Assembly (NCBI GenBank): GCA_017052515.1
Contig: JAFHKR010000039.1
Location: 868,001 to 932,000, forward strand
Reading direction: 5' to 3'
From: Fictibacillus nanhaiensis
GTDB lineage: Bacteria > Bacillota > Bacilli > Bacillales > Fictibacillaceae
DNA: 64,000 bases
A program made the position numbers and the translations under genes. The notes beneath the pieces are model-generated. The model saw only the letters and a program-made list of their open reading frames with translations. It was not told the DNA's origin and did no database searches. Shown here in pieces: positions 26,244 through 35,060 of this stretch (position 1 is the stretch's first letter; every line of letters starts with the position of its first letter).

Positions 26244-27011
26244 ATGATCATTACGACAGCTGGAAAGAATGCAACACGATTAAGAAACAAAGCACAAGAA
26301 GTTGCCGTCTCGATAGACGGTACTTTTGTGGAGAGAGAGAACCGTTCCATCTCTTCGATGATAAGTACTTATAATGACCATGTTCTTATGATCGGAGTGG
26401 ACAAACTCTCCTATCATCCAAAAGACGGAAGCACACCTTTCTTTTTCCATCCCAATTCTTCCATGTTTCGTGTTAAACAGATTCTTAGAGGAGAAAAAGA
26501 TGCTTTTATAGAAGCGACTCAACTCAAAGAGGGGATGAAGATTTTAGACTGTACGCTAGGATTAGCCTCTGATGCAATCGTTGCGAGTTTAGTAGCAGGA
26601 AGATCAGGATCTATAATCGGAGTAGAAAGCAGCAGAGCCATATCGTTTGTCGTGAAGAGTGGTCTTCAAGTGTGGGATTCTAACTTTGAAGAGATGAATG
26701 AATCGATGAGAAGAATTGAAGTGGTCTATGAAGATCATTATGAATTTCTAAAGAAACAGCACGATAACAGCTTTGATGTGGTTTATTTTGATCCGATGTT
26801 CGAATCAACGATCTCATCACCTGGCATTCAAGGGTTAAAGAGCAGTGCCGATTATAGTGAACTAACTGAAGCATCCATTAAAGAAGCAGAAAGAGTAGCT
26901 TCAAAACGAGTTGTGATGAAAGACAACAAAACAAGTACGAAGTTTAATGACTTAGGGTTTTCCGTCATAAAACGAAATGCCAGTTTTTTATATGGTGTGA
27001 TTGAATTATAG
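26244..27011 (+). CDS. Class I SAM-dependent methyltransferase (YpiP-like, RsmJ-related)
   Basis: A 255-residue protein. SAM-binding motif I is ILDCTLGLASDAIVA (about 94-108); the catalytic-type motif is VVYFDPMFEST, like the DPMFP of RsmJ, a 16S rRNA guanine methyltransferase. The N-terminal TTAGKNATRLRNKAQEVA helix is typical of the YpiP group. The ATG at 26244 has AGGTGA at good spacing; a GTG 9 bp upstream is possible. The target (probably RNA) is inferred. Confidence 0.82.
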   Translation: MIITTAGKNATRLRNKAQEVAVSIDGTFVERENRSISSMISTYNDHVLMIGVDKLSYHPKDGSTPFFFHPNSSMFRVKQILRGEKDAFIEATQLKEGMKILDCTLGLASDAIVASLVAGRSGSIIGVESSRAISFVVKSGLQVWDSNFEEMNESMRRIEVVYEDHYEFLKKQHDNSFDVVYFDPMFESTISSPGIQGLKSSADYSELTEASIKEAERVASKRVVMKDNKTSTKFNDLGFSVIKRNASFLYGVIEL

Positions 27012-27049
27012 AGAGATTATGCAATGAAAAAAATCGGACGAGGTGGAAC

Positions 27050-28072
27050 ATGATTGATCTTAGAAGTGATACGCTAACGCAACCTACTAAAGAAATGAGA
27101 GACGCCATCTATAGTGCTTCTGTTGGTGATGACGTATATGGAGAAGATCCGACCATAAACAAACTTGAAGAGATGGCTGCTGAGATAACAGGAAAAGAGG
27201 CTGCTCTGTTTGTAACAAGCGGAACACAGGGAAATCAATTGGCGGTGCTGGCTCAATGTTCACCTGGTGATGAGATCATCGTCGAATCAGAGTCTCATAT
27301 CTTTTTTTATGAAGGAGCTGCTATCTCAGCATTAGCAGGTGTTCAACCAAGAGTGATTGAAGGTGTACGGGGAGTGATGGATCCAGCTTTAGTCAAACAA
27401 GCGATTCGTTCTGAAGATATTCATTTTCCAGATACAACGTTGATCTGTCTTGAGAATACACATAACCGTTCTGGAGGATCTGTCGTTTCATTAGATAATT
27501 TGAAAAAGATATATGATGTGGCACAAGAGGCAGGAATTCCTGTCCATATCGATGGAGCGAGATTATTTAATGCAGCTGTAGCAACCTATAAGAATGTGTC
27601 AGATTATACCCAATACTGTGATTCTGTACAAATCTGTTTATCAAAAGGATTAGGTTCACCAGTAGGTTCCATTCTTGCAGGAGACAAAAAGTTTATTCAA
27701 AAAGCCCGAAAATGGAGAAAACGTTTAGGCGGAGGAATGAGACAAGCTGGTTTTTTGGCGGCAAGTGGTATCATTTCGTTAACAAAGATGGTAGACCGAT
27801 TAGCTGAAGATCATGATAAAGCGCAAAAGCTAGCAGAAGCGATCGAAGGTATGAACGGGTTAGCACTAGTCAATAAACCGGATACAAATATTGTCATCAT
27901 AAATATTGAAAATACGAAACAAAAGAATGAAGAGTTTTTAGAGAGATTAAAGCAAGAGGGAGTTCTTGCCGTATCGTTCGGCGAAGGACAGATCCGATTA
28001 ACAACGCATTATGATGTTAGTGATGAAGATATCGAACATGCAATCTCAGCATTAAGACGAGTAGTAGGATAA
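27050..28072 (+). CDS. ltaE: Low-specificity L-threonine aldolase
   Basis: A 340-residue fold-type I PLP enzyme that cleaves L-threonine to glycine and acetaldehyde. MIDLRSDTLTQPT at the N terminus, VGDDVYGEDPT, the SGTQGNQLA loop, HIDGARLFNAAV and the PLP lysine in CLSKGLGSPVGS (about Lys200) are all diagnostic. RRLGGGMRQAG follows. GAGGTG precedes the ATG. It is about 40 bp after the methyltransferase and may share its transcript. Confidence 0.95.
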   Translation: MIDLRSDTLTQPTKEMRDAIYSASVGDDVYGEDPTINKLEEMAAEITGKEAALFVTSGTQGNQLAVLAQCSPGDEIIVESESHIFFYEGAAISALAGVQPRVIEGVRGVMDPALVKQAIRSEDIHFPDTTLICLENTHNRSGGSVVSLDNLKKIYDVAQEAGIPVHIDGARLFNAAVATYKNVSDYTQYCDSVQICLSKGLGSPVGSILAGDKKFIQKARKWRKRLGGGMRQAGFLAASGIISLTKMVDRLAEDHDKAQKLAEAIEGMNGLALVNKPDTNIVIINIENTKQKNEEFLERLKQEGVLAVSFGEGQIRLTTHYDVSDEDIEHAISALRRVVG

Positions 28073-28116
28073 TAGAATGTATGGCTATAACTGATGAAAA
28101 AAAGAACTAATGATAG

Positions 28117-28157
28117 AAGGATGAGCCCCTAAAAGAAGGCTCATCCTTTGTGTTTTT
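28117..28157 (+). terminator. Terminator after the threonine aldolase gene
   Basis: AAGGATGAGCC / GGCTCATCCTT form an 11-bp stem with a T-rich tail (TTTGTGTTTTT). Confidence 0.85.
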
Positions 28158-28210
28158 ATAAATGCTTCTTTGCCTTAATGGTCGATGTAACTCTTTGATC
28201 TTGAGGGGTT

Positions 28211-28318
28211 AGTCACTGCAAGTAGATAGGTGAGACACTCAAAGTGAACGAAAAAATGCGGCTTACCGTCTATCCCGCTAAAAGCGAGTATCTGAAAAGG
28301 GAAATCAACTGCTTTCAA
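28211..28318 (-). repeat. Decayed copy of the intergenic inverted repeat
   Basis: GGCTTACCGTCTATCCCGC, then AAAGCGAGTATC and GGGAAATCAACTGC align with the reverse complement of the left half of the element at 12126-12273 (GGCTCACCGTTCGCCCC, AAAGCGAGCAACC, GTGGAAATCAACTAC). GATAGGTGAGACACTC aligns with the second half. Terminal pairing is largely lost. Confidence 0.6.
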
Positions 28319-28325
28319 ATAAATT

Positions 28326-29783
28326 CTATTGAAATACTACAGGAACTCTCTTTTGCGAAATCTGTTCAAAAACATAAGCGGCTTGTATCAGTTTTTTCTC
28401 GGAGTATGCCTCTCCGGTAAAAATTACGCTCAACGGCATGCCATCATCATCAAACCCTGAGGGAACAGATATAGAAGGGTATCCTGCTTTTGCGGGAATA
28501 CCGTACCAGACATCATTTGGACTGATTATGGCAGTCAAGTTGTTCTCTTCTATGACAAGATCTATTCCTTTTTTCTGTGTCATCTCAAGATCGTTTAATT
28601 TCGCTTTAAGGTATTCTGGACTTGTTAAAGTTCCGTCAGTCGCGTTACTTTCTATCAAAAGCTCTTGATTGTGCTTTAAACATCTTTCTTTATTTTGTTC
28701 ATTAAAATTTATAACATCTGATAAAGAGGAGATCTTAATATCTGTGGAAACGGTACGTAAGTAATGGTTTAGTCCAGACTTGAATTCGTGTAAGAGGACC
28801 TTATAATCAGATTCCTTTTTCTCTAAAGGAGAGATCTGTTCCAAATATATGATTTCTCCACCTTCATCCTCTATGAGCTTTAATGCTTCATCGAAGACTG
28901 ATCTTTGTGTATGATTTAAATGCTTTATACAAAATTCGTACGATACCCCGAATCGTTTTCCTTTCAGCGTGGCTTGTTCTAGCCCTTCTATATATCTCAT
29001 CTCGTTTGGAGCGGCTAATGTTGCAGGATCTAGTGGGTCATTACCCTGGATTGCTTCTAAGAGGATCGCAGCATCTTTAACATTGCGTGCCATAGGACCT
29101 GCAGTATCTTGACTAATTGAAATGGGAATGATACCGGATCGAGAGACTAAGCCAACAGTGGGTTTAATTCCTACGATGTTATTATTTCCAGCGGGACATA
29201 GGATTGAGCCTGAGGTTTCAGTTCCTATGCTTAGAGTTGCAAAATTACTTGCTACCGCTGCCGCTGAGCCAGAACTAGATCCACTTACATCTAACACTCC
29301 AGGTCCGTATGGATTCAATACTTGACCTCCTCTTGAACTAAAGCCGTTTGGCATATTGTATGCCATAAAGTTCGCCCACTCCGTCATATTTGCTTTTCCG
29401 ATGATGACTGCACCTGCATCTCTCAATTTCTTAACGAGAAAAGCATCACTTTTGGCATAATGGTTTTCTAAAGCCAAAGATCCAGCACTCGTATGCATCT
29501 GATCAGAGGTGTCGATATTATCTTTTATGAGGATGGGCACTCCGTGTAGGGGTCCTCTAACATTTCCGTTCTGTCTTTCAATATCGAGACTTTTTGCAAT
29601 GAACAAAGCATCGGGGTTGATTTCTAAAACAGAGTTGATCTTTGGTCCTTGTTTATCGTATGTAGAAATACGATCTAGATAAAAAGTTACAAGTTCACGA
29701 GATGTTAGATCACCGTTCTCATAATGATGCTGTATTTTTTCAAGTGTGATCTCATTTAAATCTAACACGATATTTTGTGACAT
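28326..29783 (-). CDS. Amidase signature family protein (GatA-like)
   Basis: A 485-residue amidase. The catalytic triad Lys-Ser-cisSer is visible as Lys in PILIKDNIDT, Ser in SGSSSGSAAAVAS and Ser in GTETSGSILCPAG. The gene stands alone without gatC or gatB, so it is not the glutamyl-tRNA amidotransferase subunit; it probably hydrolyses an unknown amide. A C-terminal AGYPSISVPSGFDDDGMPLSVIFTG block is also typical of the family. GAGGAAGCGG precedes the start. Confidence 0.88.
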   Translation of the reverse strand: MSQNIVLDLNEITLEKIQHHYENGDLTSRELVTFYLDRISTYDKQGPKINSVLEINPDALFIAKSLDIERQNGNVRGPLHGVPILIKDNIDTSDQMHTSAGSLALENHYAKSDAFLVKKLRDAGAVIIGKANMTEWANFMAYNMPNGFSSRGGQVLNPYGPGVLDVSGSSSGSAAAVASNFATLSIGTETSGSILCPAGNNNIVGIKPTVGLVSRSGIIPISISQDTAGPMARNVKDAAILLEAIQGNDPLDPATLAAPNEMRYIEGLEQATLKGKRFGVSYEFCIKHLNHTQRSVFDEALKLIEDEGGEIIYLEQISPLEKKESDYKVLLHEFKSGLNHYLRTVSTDIKISSLSDVINFNEQNKERCLKHNQELLIESNATDGTLTSPEYLKAKLNDLEMTQKKGIDLVIEENNLTAIISPNDVWYGIPAKAGYPSISVPSGFDDDGMPLSVIFTGEAYSEKKLIQAAYVFEQISQKRVPVVFQ

Positions 29784-29872
29784 TATGCCGCTTCCTCTCT
29801 TATTTACTCATTACTTATTATATAAAACTGTCGCAAAAAAAGGAATTTTCAAAGTATTTATAGAATAAATAA

Positions 29873-29900
29873 AAAAAGGCCCGCATCATGCAGCCCTTTA
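29873..29900 (-). terminator. Probable terminator of the frameshifted DUF6081-like gene
   Basis: On the minus strand an imperfect stem (GGGCTGCAT against ATGCGGGCC, with a bulge) is followed by seven T residues. Confidence 0.55.
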
Positions 29901-29922
29901 AGGTTTTAAGCCGATTTTTGTA

Positions 29923-30662
29923 TTATTCACTGAAAGATACTTTCATTGGAGACCATTCACCGATAATCCCTTGACCATGAAGTGAAGTACTTCCATCAGG
30001 TGATAAGTCTTTCTCGGTCATAAGTCCTAACGCTACGGTGAACTCATTAAACTTGATCGGCACATCTTTTTCTGTTCGAACGATATGTCCGTTCACTAAA
30101 AACTTTACTTCATCAGCTGATCGGTTATAGGAGATCTGATAATCGTTCCATTCTCTTTGATTGAATTCTTGTTCTTCTTTAAAGATACAAAAGTATCTCG
30201 TTTTTCTGTTTCAGGTACTGACACTCCTGGGAATGGAAGCACAGCATAGACGCTTGCGTATTGATCGTTTCCTGCAAAGAAATCTAATGCAGCTCCAGTA
30301 GTAAAGTCCAATAAGTTTACAGAAACAAAACCGTCATACAGATCATTCGCATTTGTTCCGATCGGACGTGAACGCATTTTCCATTGAAAAGAAACGGTTC
30401 CGTCTTGTGGCACTTTGATCGGTTCATTTGAATAATACATGTGTTTTGCATTATCTAAGAACTGAACAGAAGGGTGGGATTTAGTGAATGGATTTACTCT
30501 AACATATAGCTCGTCATTACGAACGATAACCACTGCCTCAGGCTCTCTAAATTCATGGAAGGATCCATCTGGAAGAGGAAATCCTCCGATCTTCCACGTT
30601 TCTGATTCAGTCAGGATAGAATGGAAATTGCTGAGCACGAATTCATTTTGATTTTTTTTCAT
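29923..30662 (-). pseudogene. DUF6081-like protein gene, disrupted by a frameshift
   Basis: The upstream frame (start 30662, MKKNQNEFVLSNFHSIL) codes about 152 residues that look like a soluble beta-rich protein, then diverges into a low-quality tail with a stop at 30105. The -1/+1 neighbouring frame carries on at the same point (RYFCIFKEEQEFNQREWND) through VKFLVNGHIVRTEKDVPIKF to a stop at 29923, giving about 245 residues. The switch lies near the T5 run at 30201-30205 (A5 on the coding strand); one missing A would restore a single frame. The family name is from memory (DUF6081) and uncertain. It may be a real mutation or a sequencing error. Confidence 0.7.
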
Positions 30663-30850
30663 TAAACACAGCTCCTAGTTAATTGCTTATACACATATTT
30701 AATCAAATTAAGATTGATGAGGCAAATGCTGGCTTTTCTATTAATACCCGTCCACAAAAAACTAGATTTCTAGGATGGACAAGTATATTTCAGAAAAAAC
30801 TGAATAATAATGGTATTAAGAGCTCGCAAATTAAAGGGAGGGTGTTCTCT

Positions 30851-31135
30851 ATGAAAACGGTATCTCAAATTAATTTACGAAAAGAAAAGGAAAAAACGTT
30901 CTCAAGCGGAGATAGAATCATGTTGTTTATTACGAAGTTCCACCTTAAATCAAAACGGGATAAATGGTTGACATTAAGGCTTCTGCTTAGAAGAGGATCT
31001 GTAGATCTTGTTGAGCAAATCTTAATCAGTTCAGAATATCGAAGAGATTTTCCAGAACTTCTTGAAGATGAAACAGTCAGGGATTTTTATTTAGACTTAA
31101 AGAATCCAAAGAAAGATATATGTGTTACCGTTTAA
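30851..31135 (+). CDS. Small hypothetical protein
   Basis: A 94-residue basic protein with no membrane segment: MKTVSQINLRKEKEKTFSS followed by helical segments (RIMLFITKFHLKSKRDKWLTLRLLLRR). The ATG at 30851 has GGGAGGG 12 bp upstream; longer upstream readings in this frame lack a ribosome site. I do not recognise the family. The stop is overlapped by a terminator, so it is a single-gene unit. Confidence 0.6.
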   Translation: MKTVSQINLRKEKEKTFSSGDRIMLFITKFHLKSKRDKWLTLRLLLRRGSVDLVEQILISSEYRRDFPELLEDETVRDFYLDLKNPKKDICVTV

Positions 31136-31163
31136 CCTTTTGGTGAACCCAAAAGGTTTTCTT
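31134..31163 (+). terminator. Terminator overlapping the small-gene stop
   Basis: AACCTTTTGG / CCAAAAGGTT form a 10-bp stem with TTTTCTTCTTG after it; the first base pairs overlap the TAA. Confidence 0.8.
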
Positions 31164-31235
31164 CTTGTCATTTTTGTGTGCAAAGTATTTCTCTTTTGTT
31201 ATAATACGAACAAGAAGATGAAGGAGAACGATGTA

Positions 31236-31610
31236 ATGAAGCGTTATACATTAGAAGAAGCTAATCAATTGCTTCCGGTCCTCTCAAAAGAGTTTGATTC
31301 ACTACATAATCTACAAAGAGAGTTTGACTTGTGGTATGAATCCTTTCAGCAGGTCGAGCCTCAATTGAATGCTGAGGAAAAAGCGGCTTGGGAAAAAAGA
31401 ATTCAATTTATGGAGCTTGAAGCTGAAATGTTCATTTCAAATATTTTGTCTCATGGAGTTTGGTTTGAAGATGCCTTCTCATCGACGCTCCACTTTCCAG
31501 CTATCCTAAATGGAGAAAAAGGTGTGTTTAAATGGCATCCTGAAGAACCCGTTATCACCGTCTATGAGAGTGTTGAAGAAAACTTAGATTCACTTCATTT
31601 GGTAAATTAA
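31236..31610 (+). CDS. DUF2203-like protein
   Basis: A 124-residue mostly helical protein. MKRYTLEEANQLLPVLSKE at the N terminus and the C-terminal FPAILNGEKGVFKWHPEEPVITVYES are the landmarks of DUF2203, whose function is unknown. AAGGAG lies 10 bp before the ATG at 31236; the frame is open further upstream but has no ribosome site. It lies between a terminator and the tRNA promoter. Confidence 0.78.
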   Translation: MKRYTLEEANQLLPVLSKEFDSLHNLQREFDLWYESFQQVEPQLNAEEKAAWEKRIQFMELEAEMFISNILSHGVWFEDAFSSTLHFPAILNGEKGVFKWHPEEPVITVYESVEENLDSLHLVN

Positions 31611-31641
31611 GGTTAGCTTATGGATTTCATGTAAATAACAC

Positions 31642-31670
31642 TTGTATTATTCTCAAAAAAAGCTTATGAT
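31642..31670 (+). promoter_or_regulatory. Promoter of the tRNA-Arg gene
   Basis: TTGTAT (31642-31647), a 17-bp spacer and TATGAT (31665-31670), 20 bp before the tRNA. Confidence 0.6.
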
Positions 31671-31689
31671 ATTATTCGTGACGTAATTA

Positions 31690-31764
31690 GCGCCTATAGT
31701 GAAATGGATATCACACGAGATTTCGGCTCTCGTATTCTGGGTTCGAATCCTGGTGGGCGCGCCA
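31690..31764 (+). tRNA. tRNA-Arg (anticodon UCG)
   Basis: The 75-nt gene folds into a full cloverleaf: acceptor GCGCCTA / TGGGCGC, D stem GTGA / TCAC, anticodon stem CGAGA / TCTCG around loop TTTCGGC (anticodon TCG), T stem CTGGG / CCTGG with TTCGAAT loop, discriminator G and an encoded CCA end. It reads CGA codons. It is a solitary tRNA with its own promoter and probable terminator. Confidence 0.95.
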
Positions 31765-31796
31765 CTTCCAATTGAATAACTAAGAATATCGGTTAG

Positions 31797-31842
31797 ACCG
31801 GTACTCACCACGGGGAAGGCAATTGGGACCGGTGGTTTTTTA
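31797..31842 (+). terminator. Probable terminator after tRNA-Arg
   Basis: ACCGGT (31797-31802) and ACCGGT (31828-31833), with CACC/GGTG inside, are followed by six T residues. The loop is large, so pairing details are uncertain. Confidence 0.5.
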
Positions 31843-31888
31843 TTTGGCGTCACAAAAATAAACTAACGTTGCAGGTTGGTGATTAATT

Positions 31889-32809
31889 GTGTCAGAAAAA
31901 ATGAGAGTACTCTTGTATTACAAGTATGTTCCGATCGATGATCCAGAGAGCTACAAAGACGAGCATCTAAAGTTTTGTAAAGATTTAGGTCTTCTAGGCA
32001 GGATAATCGTTGCTCCTGAGGGAATCAATGGAACCGTGTCAGGAACGTATGAACAGACTCAGATCTACATGGATCATCTAAAATCAGATCCGCGATTTGA
32101 AGATATTGTTTTTAAAATAGATGAGGTTGAAGAACATGCATTTAAAAAGATGTTTGTTCGTCATAAAAAAGAGCTCGTAACTTGGCGCTTTGAAGATGAT
32201 GTTGATCCGAATCAATTGTCAGGTAAACGTTTATCTCCAAAAGAATTTTACGAAGCGCTGCAAGACGATGATGTAATCGTAATCGATGGTCGTAACGACT
32301 ATGAATATGAGATCGGTCATTTTCGCGGTGCAATCCGTCCAGATGTAAAAGCATCAAGAGATTTTCCGAAATGGGTACGCGAAAACATCAGCCAGTTTAA
32401 AGATAAAAAAGTTTTAACATATTGTACCGGCGGTATCCGCTGTGAAAAGTTCTCAGGCTTTCTTCTACAAGAAGGGTTTCAAGATGTATCACAGCTTGAG
32501 GGCGGGATCGTAACGTACGGTAAAGACGAAGAAGTTCAAGGTAAGCTTTGGGACGGTAAACTTTACGTGTTTGACGAACGTATCTCAGTTCCTGTAAACC
32601 GTACAGAAGAAGATGTAGTGATCGCTACATGTTATTATTGCGGAAAAACAGAAGACCGTTATGTGAACTGCGCAAACCCAGAATGTAATAAACAACATGT
32701 TTGCTGTACGGAGTGTGAAGTGAAACATAAGCGTTCTTGTTCGAAAGAATGTTTAGATCACCCGCGCAACCGTTATGAGACGGAACAAAAAGAACAACAA
32801 ACCGTTTAA
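31889..32809 (+). CDS. trhO: tRNA uridine-34 hydroxylase TrhO (rhodanese-related, YceA/UPF0176)
   Basis: A 306-residue protein with an N-terminal ferredoxin-like domain (about 1-95) and a central rhodanese domain whose cysteine is Cys179 in [16 protein letters not shown]. TrhO hydroxylates U34 of tRNAs with oxygen to make 5-hydroxyuridine. The C-terminal tail has a cysteine-rich zinc-like cluster (CYYCG, CANPEC, CCTEC, CSKEC, about 250-290), as in Gram-positive members. The GTG start follows GGTTGGTGAT; an ATG four codons later is also possible. Confidence 0.93.
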   Translation: MSEKMRVLLYYKYVPIDDPESYKDEHLKFCKDLGLLGRIIVAPEGINGTVSGTYEQTQIYMDHLKSDPRFEDIVFKIDEVEEHAFKKMFVRHKKELVTWRFEDDVDPNQLSGKRLSPKEFYEALQDDDVIVIDGRNDYEYEIGHFRGAIRPDVKASRDFPKWVRENISQFKDKKVLTYCTGGIRCEKFSGFLLQEGFQDVSQLEGGIVTYGKDEEVQGKLWDGKLYVFDERISVPVNRTEEDVVIATCYYCGKTEDRYVNCANPECNKQHVCCTECEVKHKRSCSKECLDHPRNRYETEQKEQQTV

Positions 32810-32814
32810 GCTAT

Positions 32815-32845
32815 AAAGCCAGTGATTATACTGGCTTTTTTTATT
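32815..32845 (+). terminator. Terminator of trhO
   Basis: AAAGCCAGT / ACTGGCTTT with seven T residues. Confidence 0.9.
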
Positions 32846-32949
32846 TTCCTGTTTTAAAGTTAACGGTATATAGTCATAACTTTTATATCAAACATGGAAA
32901 ACAAAACGGATGCAAAAACAGATAATAGAGTGTTAAAGAGGTGATAGAG

Positions 32950-33267
32950 TTGAATAATAAAGCTAACGATATTTCTAAACAAGTGATAAGTAATTATCAA
33001 AAAGATGAAGGTATGATGATCATCATCTATGCTCAATGGTGTGTAAATAATAAGCTCGATCCTAAAACGGTCTATCTTAAAGCGTACCCAGACCAAAGTA
33101 ATAATGACTATGTGATGCATATGCTCGAACAAACGGTTTCAATCGAAGAAGCAGAGCACATCCCTCATGATACCGTACTTCAAGTTTTATCGATGTTTGG
33201 TAACGATGACCTTGCCTTTGTCGTGTCTAATGAAATTCAGGCGATAAAGGAGACAATAAAAAGATGA
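32950..33267 (+). CDS. Hypothetical protein co-transcribed with kapB
   Basis: A 105-residue acidic, probably helical cytoplasmic protein; no motif is recognised. The TTG start at 32950 follows AGAGGTGAT. A GTG three codons upstream overlaps that ribosome site and is less likely. The stop overlaps the kapB ATG (ATGA), so the two are coupled and may act together. No function is proposed. Confidence 0.65.
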   Translation: MNNKANDISKQVISNYQKDEGMMIIIYAQWCVNNKLDPKTVYLKAYPDQSNNDYVMHMLEQTVSIEEAEHIPHDTVLQVLSMFGNDDLAFVVSNEIQAIKETIKR

Positions 33268-33638
33268 CCATCGATAATCTTGTTATCGCAAGTTATAAAA
33301 CGGGGCAATATATTGGGAAAGCGGGAGAAGAGCGGAATCAAATGGTGTTGTTTGAAGTGCTTGCAGTAAAAAAACACCCTTGGCAAGGTGATCTTCATAA
33401 TCCTAAACAAGCAGAAGTCCCATTTTTTCAGGAAAGAAGAGCTCTAAGTTACAAGGAAAAAACATGGGTGCCCGTACATACGGTAAAAAACTTTGATGGT
33501 GAACTTCTCCCGTACAAAGAATCTCTAAAACAAGCCTTAGATCAATACATAAAGGAACTGAAAGAGGACGATAGCCCATGGGCAAAACGTTCATTGGAAT
33601 GTTTGTATTCATTAGAAAAAGATTATAAGTTTGATTAA
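33264..33638 (+). CDS. kapB: Sporulation phosphorelay protein KapB
   Basis: A 124-residue protein with the KapB landmarks ASYKTGQYIGK, VLAVKKHPWQGDLHNPKQAEVPFF and ERRALSYKEKTWVPV, and KEDDSPWAKRSLECLYSLEKDY near the C terminus. In B. subtilis KapB is required for full activity of the sporulation kinase KinB in the Spo0A phosphorelay; kinB itself is not in this window. Although called a lipoprotein in early work, no lipobox is visible here. It overlaps the upstream gene by 4 bp. Confidence 0.92.
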   Translation: MTIDNLVIASYKTGQYIGKAGEERNQMVLFEVLAVKKHPWQGDLHNPKQAEVPFFQERRALSYKEKTWVPVHTVKNFDGELLPYKESLKQALDQYIKELKEDDSPWAKRSLECLYSLEKDYKFD

Positions 33639-33690
33639 AAATGGATAGACAGTGGAAAGAGAAAATATAGACCAAAAGGTGGCGATAGAA

Positions 33691-34512
33691 TTGGAACTTC
33701 AAAAACAGATTATTACAGAGTTGAAAGTAGAACCTAAAATTAATGCGAAAGAAGAGGTTACATCAAGAATTCAATTTTTAAAAGATTACGTAAAAAAATC
33801 GGGTGCGAAGGGGTATGTCCTCGGCATCAGTGGTGGACAAGACTCAAGTCTCGCCGGAAAATTAGCTCAGATTGCCATGAACGAGCTTAGAGAAGAAACA
33901 GGAGAAAAATATACATTTGTTGCAGTTAGGCTTCCGTATGGTGTTCAAAAAGATGAAGAAGATGCTCAGCGTGCTCTTACATTCATTGGGCCAGATGTAT
34001 CTTTAACAGTAGATATTAAACCAGCAGTTGACGCATCTGTAAGTGCGTTTATGAAGGCGACCGAAAAAGAACTTTCTCACTTTCTCAAGGGGAACACGAA
34101 AGCCCGTGAAAGAATGAAAGTACAATACGACATTGCAGGTGCTTATCAATGTTTGGTTATCGGTACAGATCATGCAGCAGAGGCGATAACCGGCTTCTTT
34201 ACAAAACATGGTGATGGAGCATGTGACATCGTTCCACTATACGGATTAAATAAAAGACAAGGAAGAGAGTTGCTAAAAGAACTAGGTGCAGAAGAACGCA
34301 TCTATTTAAAAGTCCCGACAGCTGACCTTGAAGATGACAAGCCGTTGATTCCTGATGAAACAGCACTTGGGGTAACTTATGAAGAAATTGATGATTATCT
34401 AGAGGGTAAAGAAGTGTCTTTAGAATCTAAAGAAAAAATTGAAAAGAGATATCTTCAAACCATGCATAAGAGAAATCATCCTGCTTCCATCCATGATACA
34501 TGGTGGAAGTAA
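33691..34512 (+). CDS. nadE: Ammonia-dependent NAD+ synthetase
   Basis: A 273-residue enzyme that amidates nicotinic acid adenine dinucleotide to NAD with ATP and ammonia, the last step of NAD synthesis. The PP-loop SGGQDSS is at residues 47-53; [18 protein letters not shown] and [15 protein letters not shown] at the end are conserved. The TTG start at 33691 has AAAGGTGG upstream and gives the length of the B. subtilis enzyme (272); an upstream reading of 13 more residues has no ribosome site. Confidence 0.95.
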   Translation: MELQKQIITELKVEPKINAKEEVTSRIQFLKDYVKKSGAKGYVLGISGGQDSSLAGKLAQIAMNELREETGEKYTFVAVRLPYGVQKDEEDAQRALTFIGPDVSLTVDIKPAVDASVSAFMKATEKELSHFLKGNTKARERMKVQYDIAGAYQCLVIGTDHAAEAITGFFTKHGDGACDIVPLYGLNKRQGRELLKELGAEERIYLKVPTADLEDDKPLIPDETALGVTYEEIDDYLEGKEVSLESKEKIEKRYLQTMHKRNHPASIHDTWWK

Positions 34513-34518
34513 TGCAGA

Positions 34519-34546
34519 GAACACCTGGAAAACCAGGTGTTTTTGT
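34519..34546 (+). terminator. Terminator of nadE
   Basis: ACACCTGG / CCAGGTGT with a 4-nt loop and TTTTTGTTTTG. Confidence 0.88.
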
Positions 34547-34603
34547 TTTGTCTTTTTTAGGTTATACTTGTTCTTGGAATAAAGGGGAAGGGGATACATA
34601 ACT

Positions 34604-34855
34604 TTGAGTAAAACGGCGAAGATCATCATCTCATTAGGTGTCATATTTTTAGCATATTTTGTATATGATACCATCAATCGTGAGAACGAAAGAAAAGATA
34701 AATTAAATGTTATCGACGAGCATTTTAAGAAACCTTTTAAGATTGAAGAAGAATTAAAAGAACAATATGATAATGATTTTCTGATCGAAATGGACAAAGA
34801 ACTATATATAGTAACAGTAGAAAATCATAAAGTCGTCAAAACGGTAAAGCAATAA
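34604..34855 (+). CDS. Small single-pass membrane protein, function unknown
   Basis: An 83-residue protein with a short N-terminal tail, one hydrophobic helix (about residues 5-22, AKIIISLGVIFLAYFVYD) and a charged domain ending in VTVENHKVVKTVKQ. AAGGGGAAGGGG precedes the TTG start. A terminator follows 8 bp after the stop, so it is monocistronic. No family is recognised. Confidence 0.65.
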   Translation: MSKTAKIIISLGVIFLAYFVYDTINRENERKDKLNVIDEHFKKPFKIEEELKEQYDNDFLIEMDKELYIVTVENHKVVKTVKQ

Positions 34856-34862
34856 TAGAAAG

Positions 34863-34889
34863 AAACCGCTTATAAAGAGCGGTTTTTTG
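34863..34889 (+). terminator. Terminator of the small membrane protein gene
   Basis: AAACCGCT / AGCGGTTT with six T residues. Confidence 0.88.
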
Positions 34890-34906
34890 TATGATTGTTG
34901 GTACTT

Positions 34907-34952
34907 CGTCTTCCCCATGGAAAGGGAGAAACCTGAAATGATAATCATCTAC
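34907..34952 (-). repeat. Decayed half copy of the intergenic inverted repeat
   Basis: CCCCATGGAAAGGGAGAAACC followed by AATCATCTAC aligns with the reverse complement of the left end of the full element (CCCCATGGAAAGCGAGCAACC, AATCAACTAC). The second half is missing. Confidence 0.5.
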
Positions 34953-35060
34953 ACTCAAAAGCTTCAATGATCAAAGTGACTCTTGAAGGCATTCTCTTTT
35001 TCATTTAAAGTAGATGAAAGCTCAATTGTATACATATTATGTAGATGGGGTGGTAAAATC

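Noticed and set aside
28326..29783. Glutamyl-tRNA amidotransferase subunit A (gatA)
   Set aside because: The amidase motifs match, but no gatC or gatB is adjacent and the sequence around the core differs, so it is kept as a general amidase.
30683..30850. Upstream extension of the small gene at 30851
   Set aside because: The longer reading begins right next to the divergent gene and has no ribosome site, while GGGAGGG precedes the ATG at 30851.
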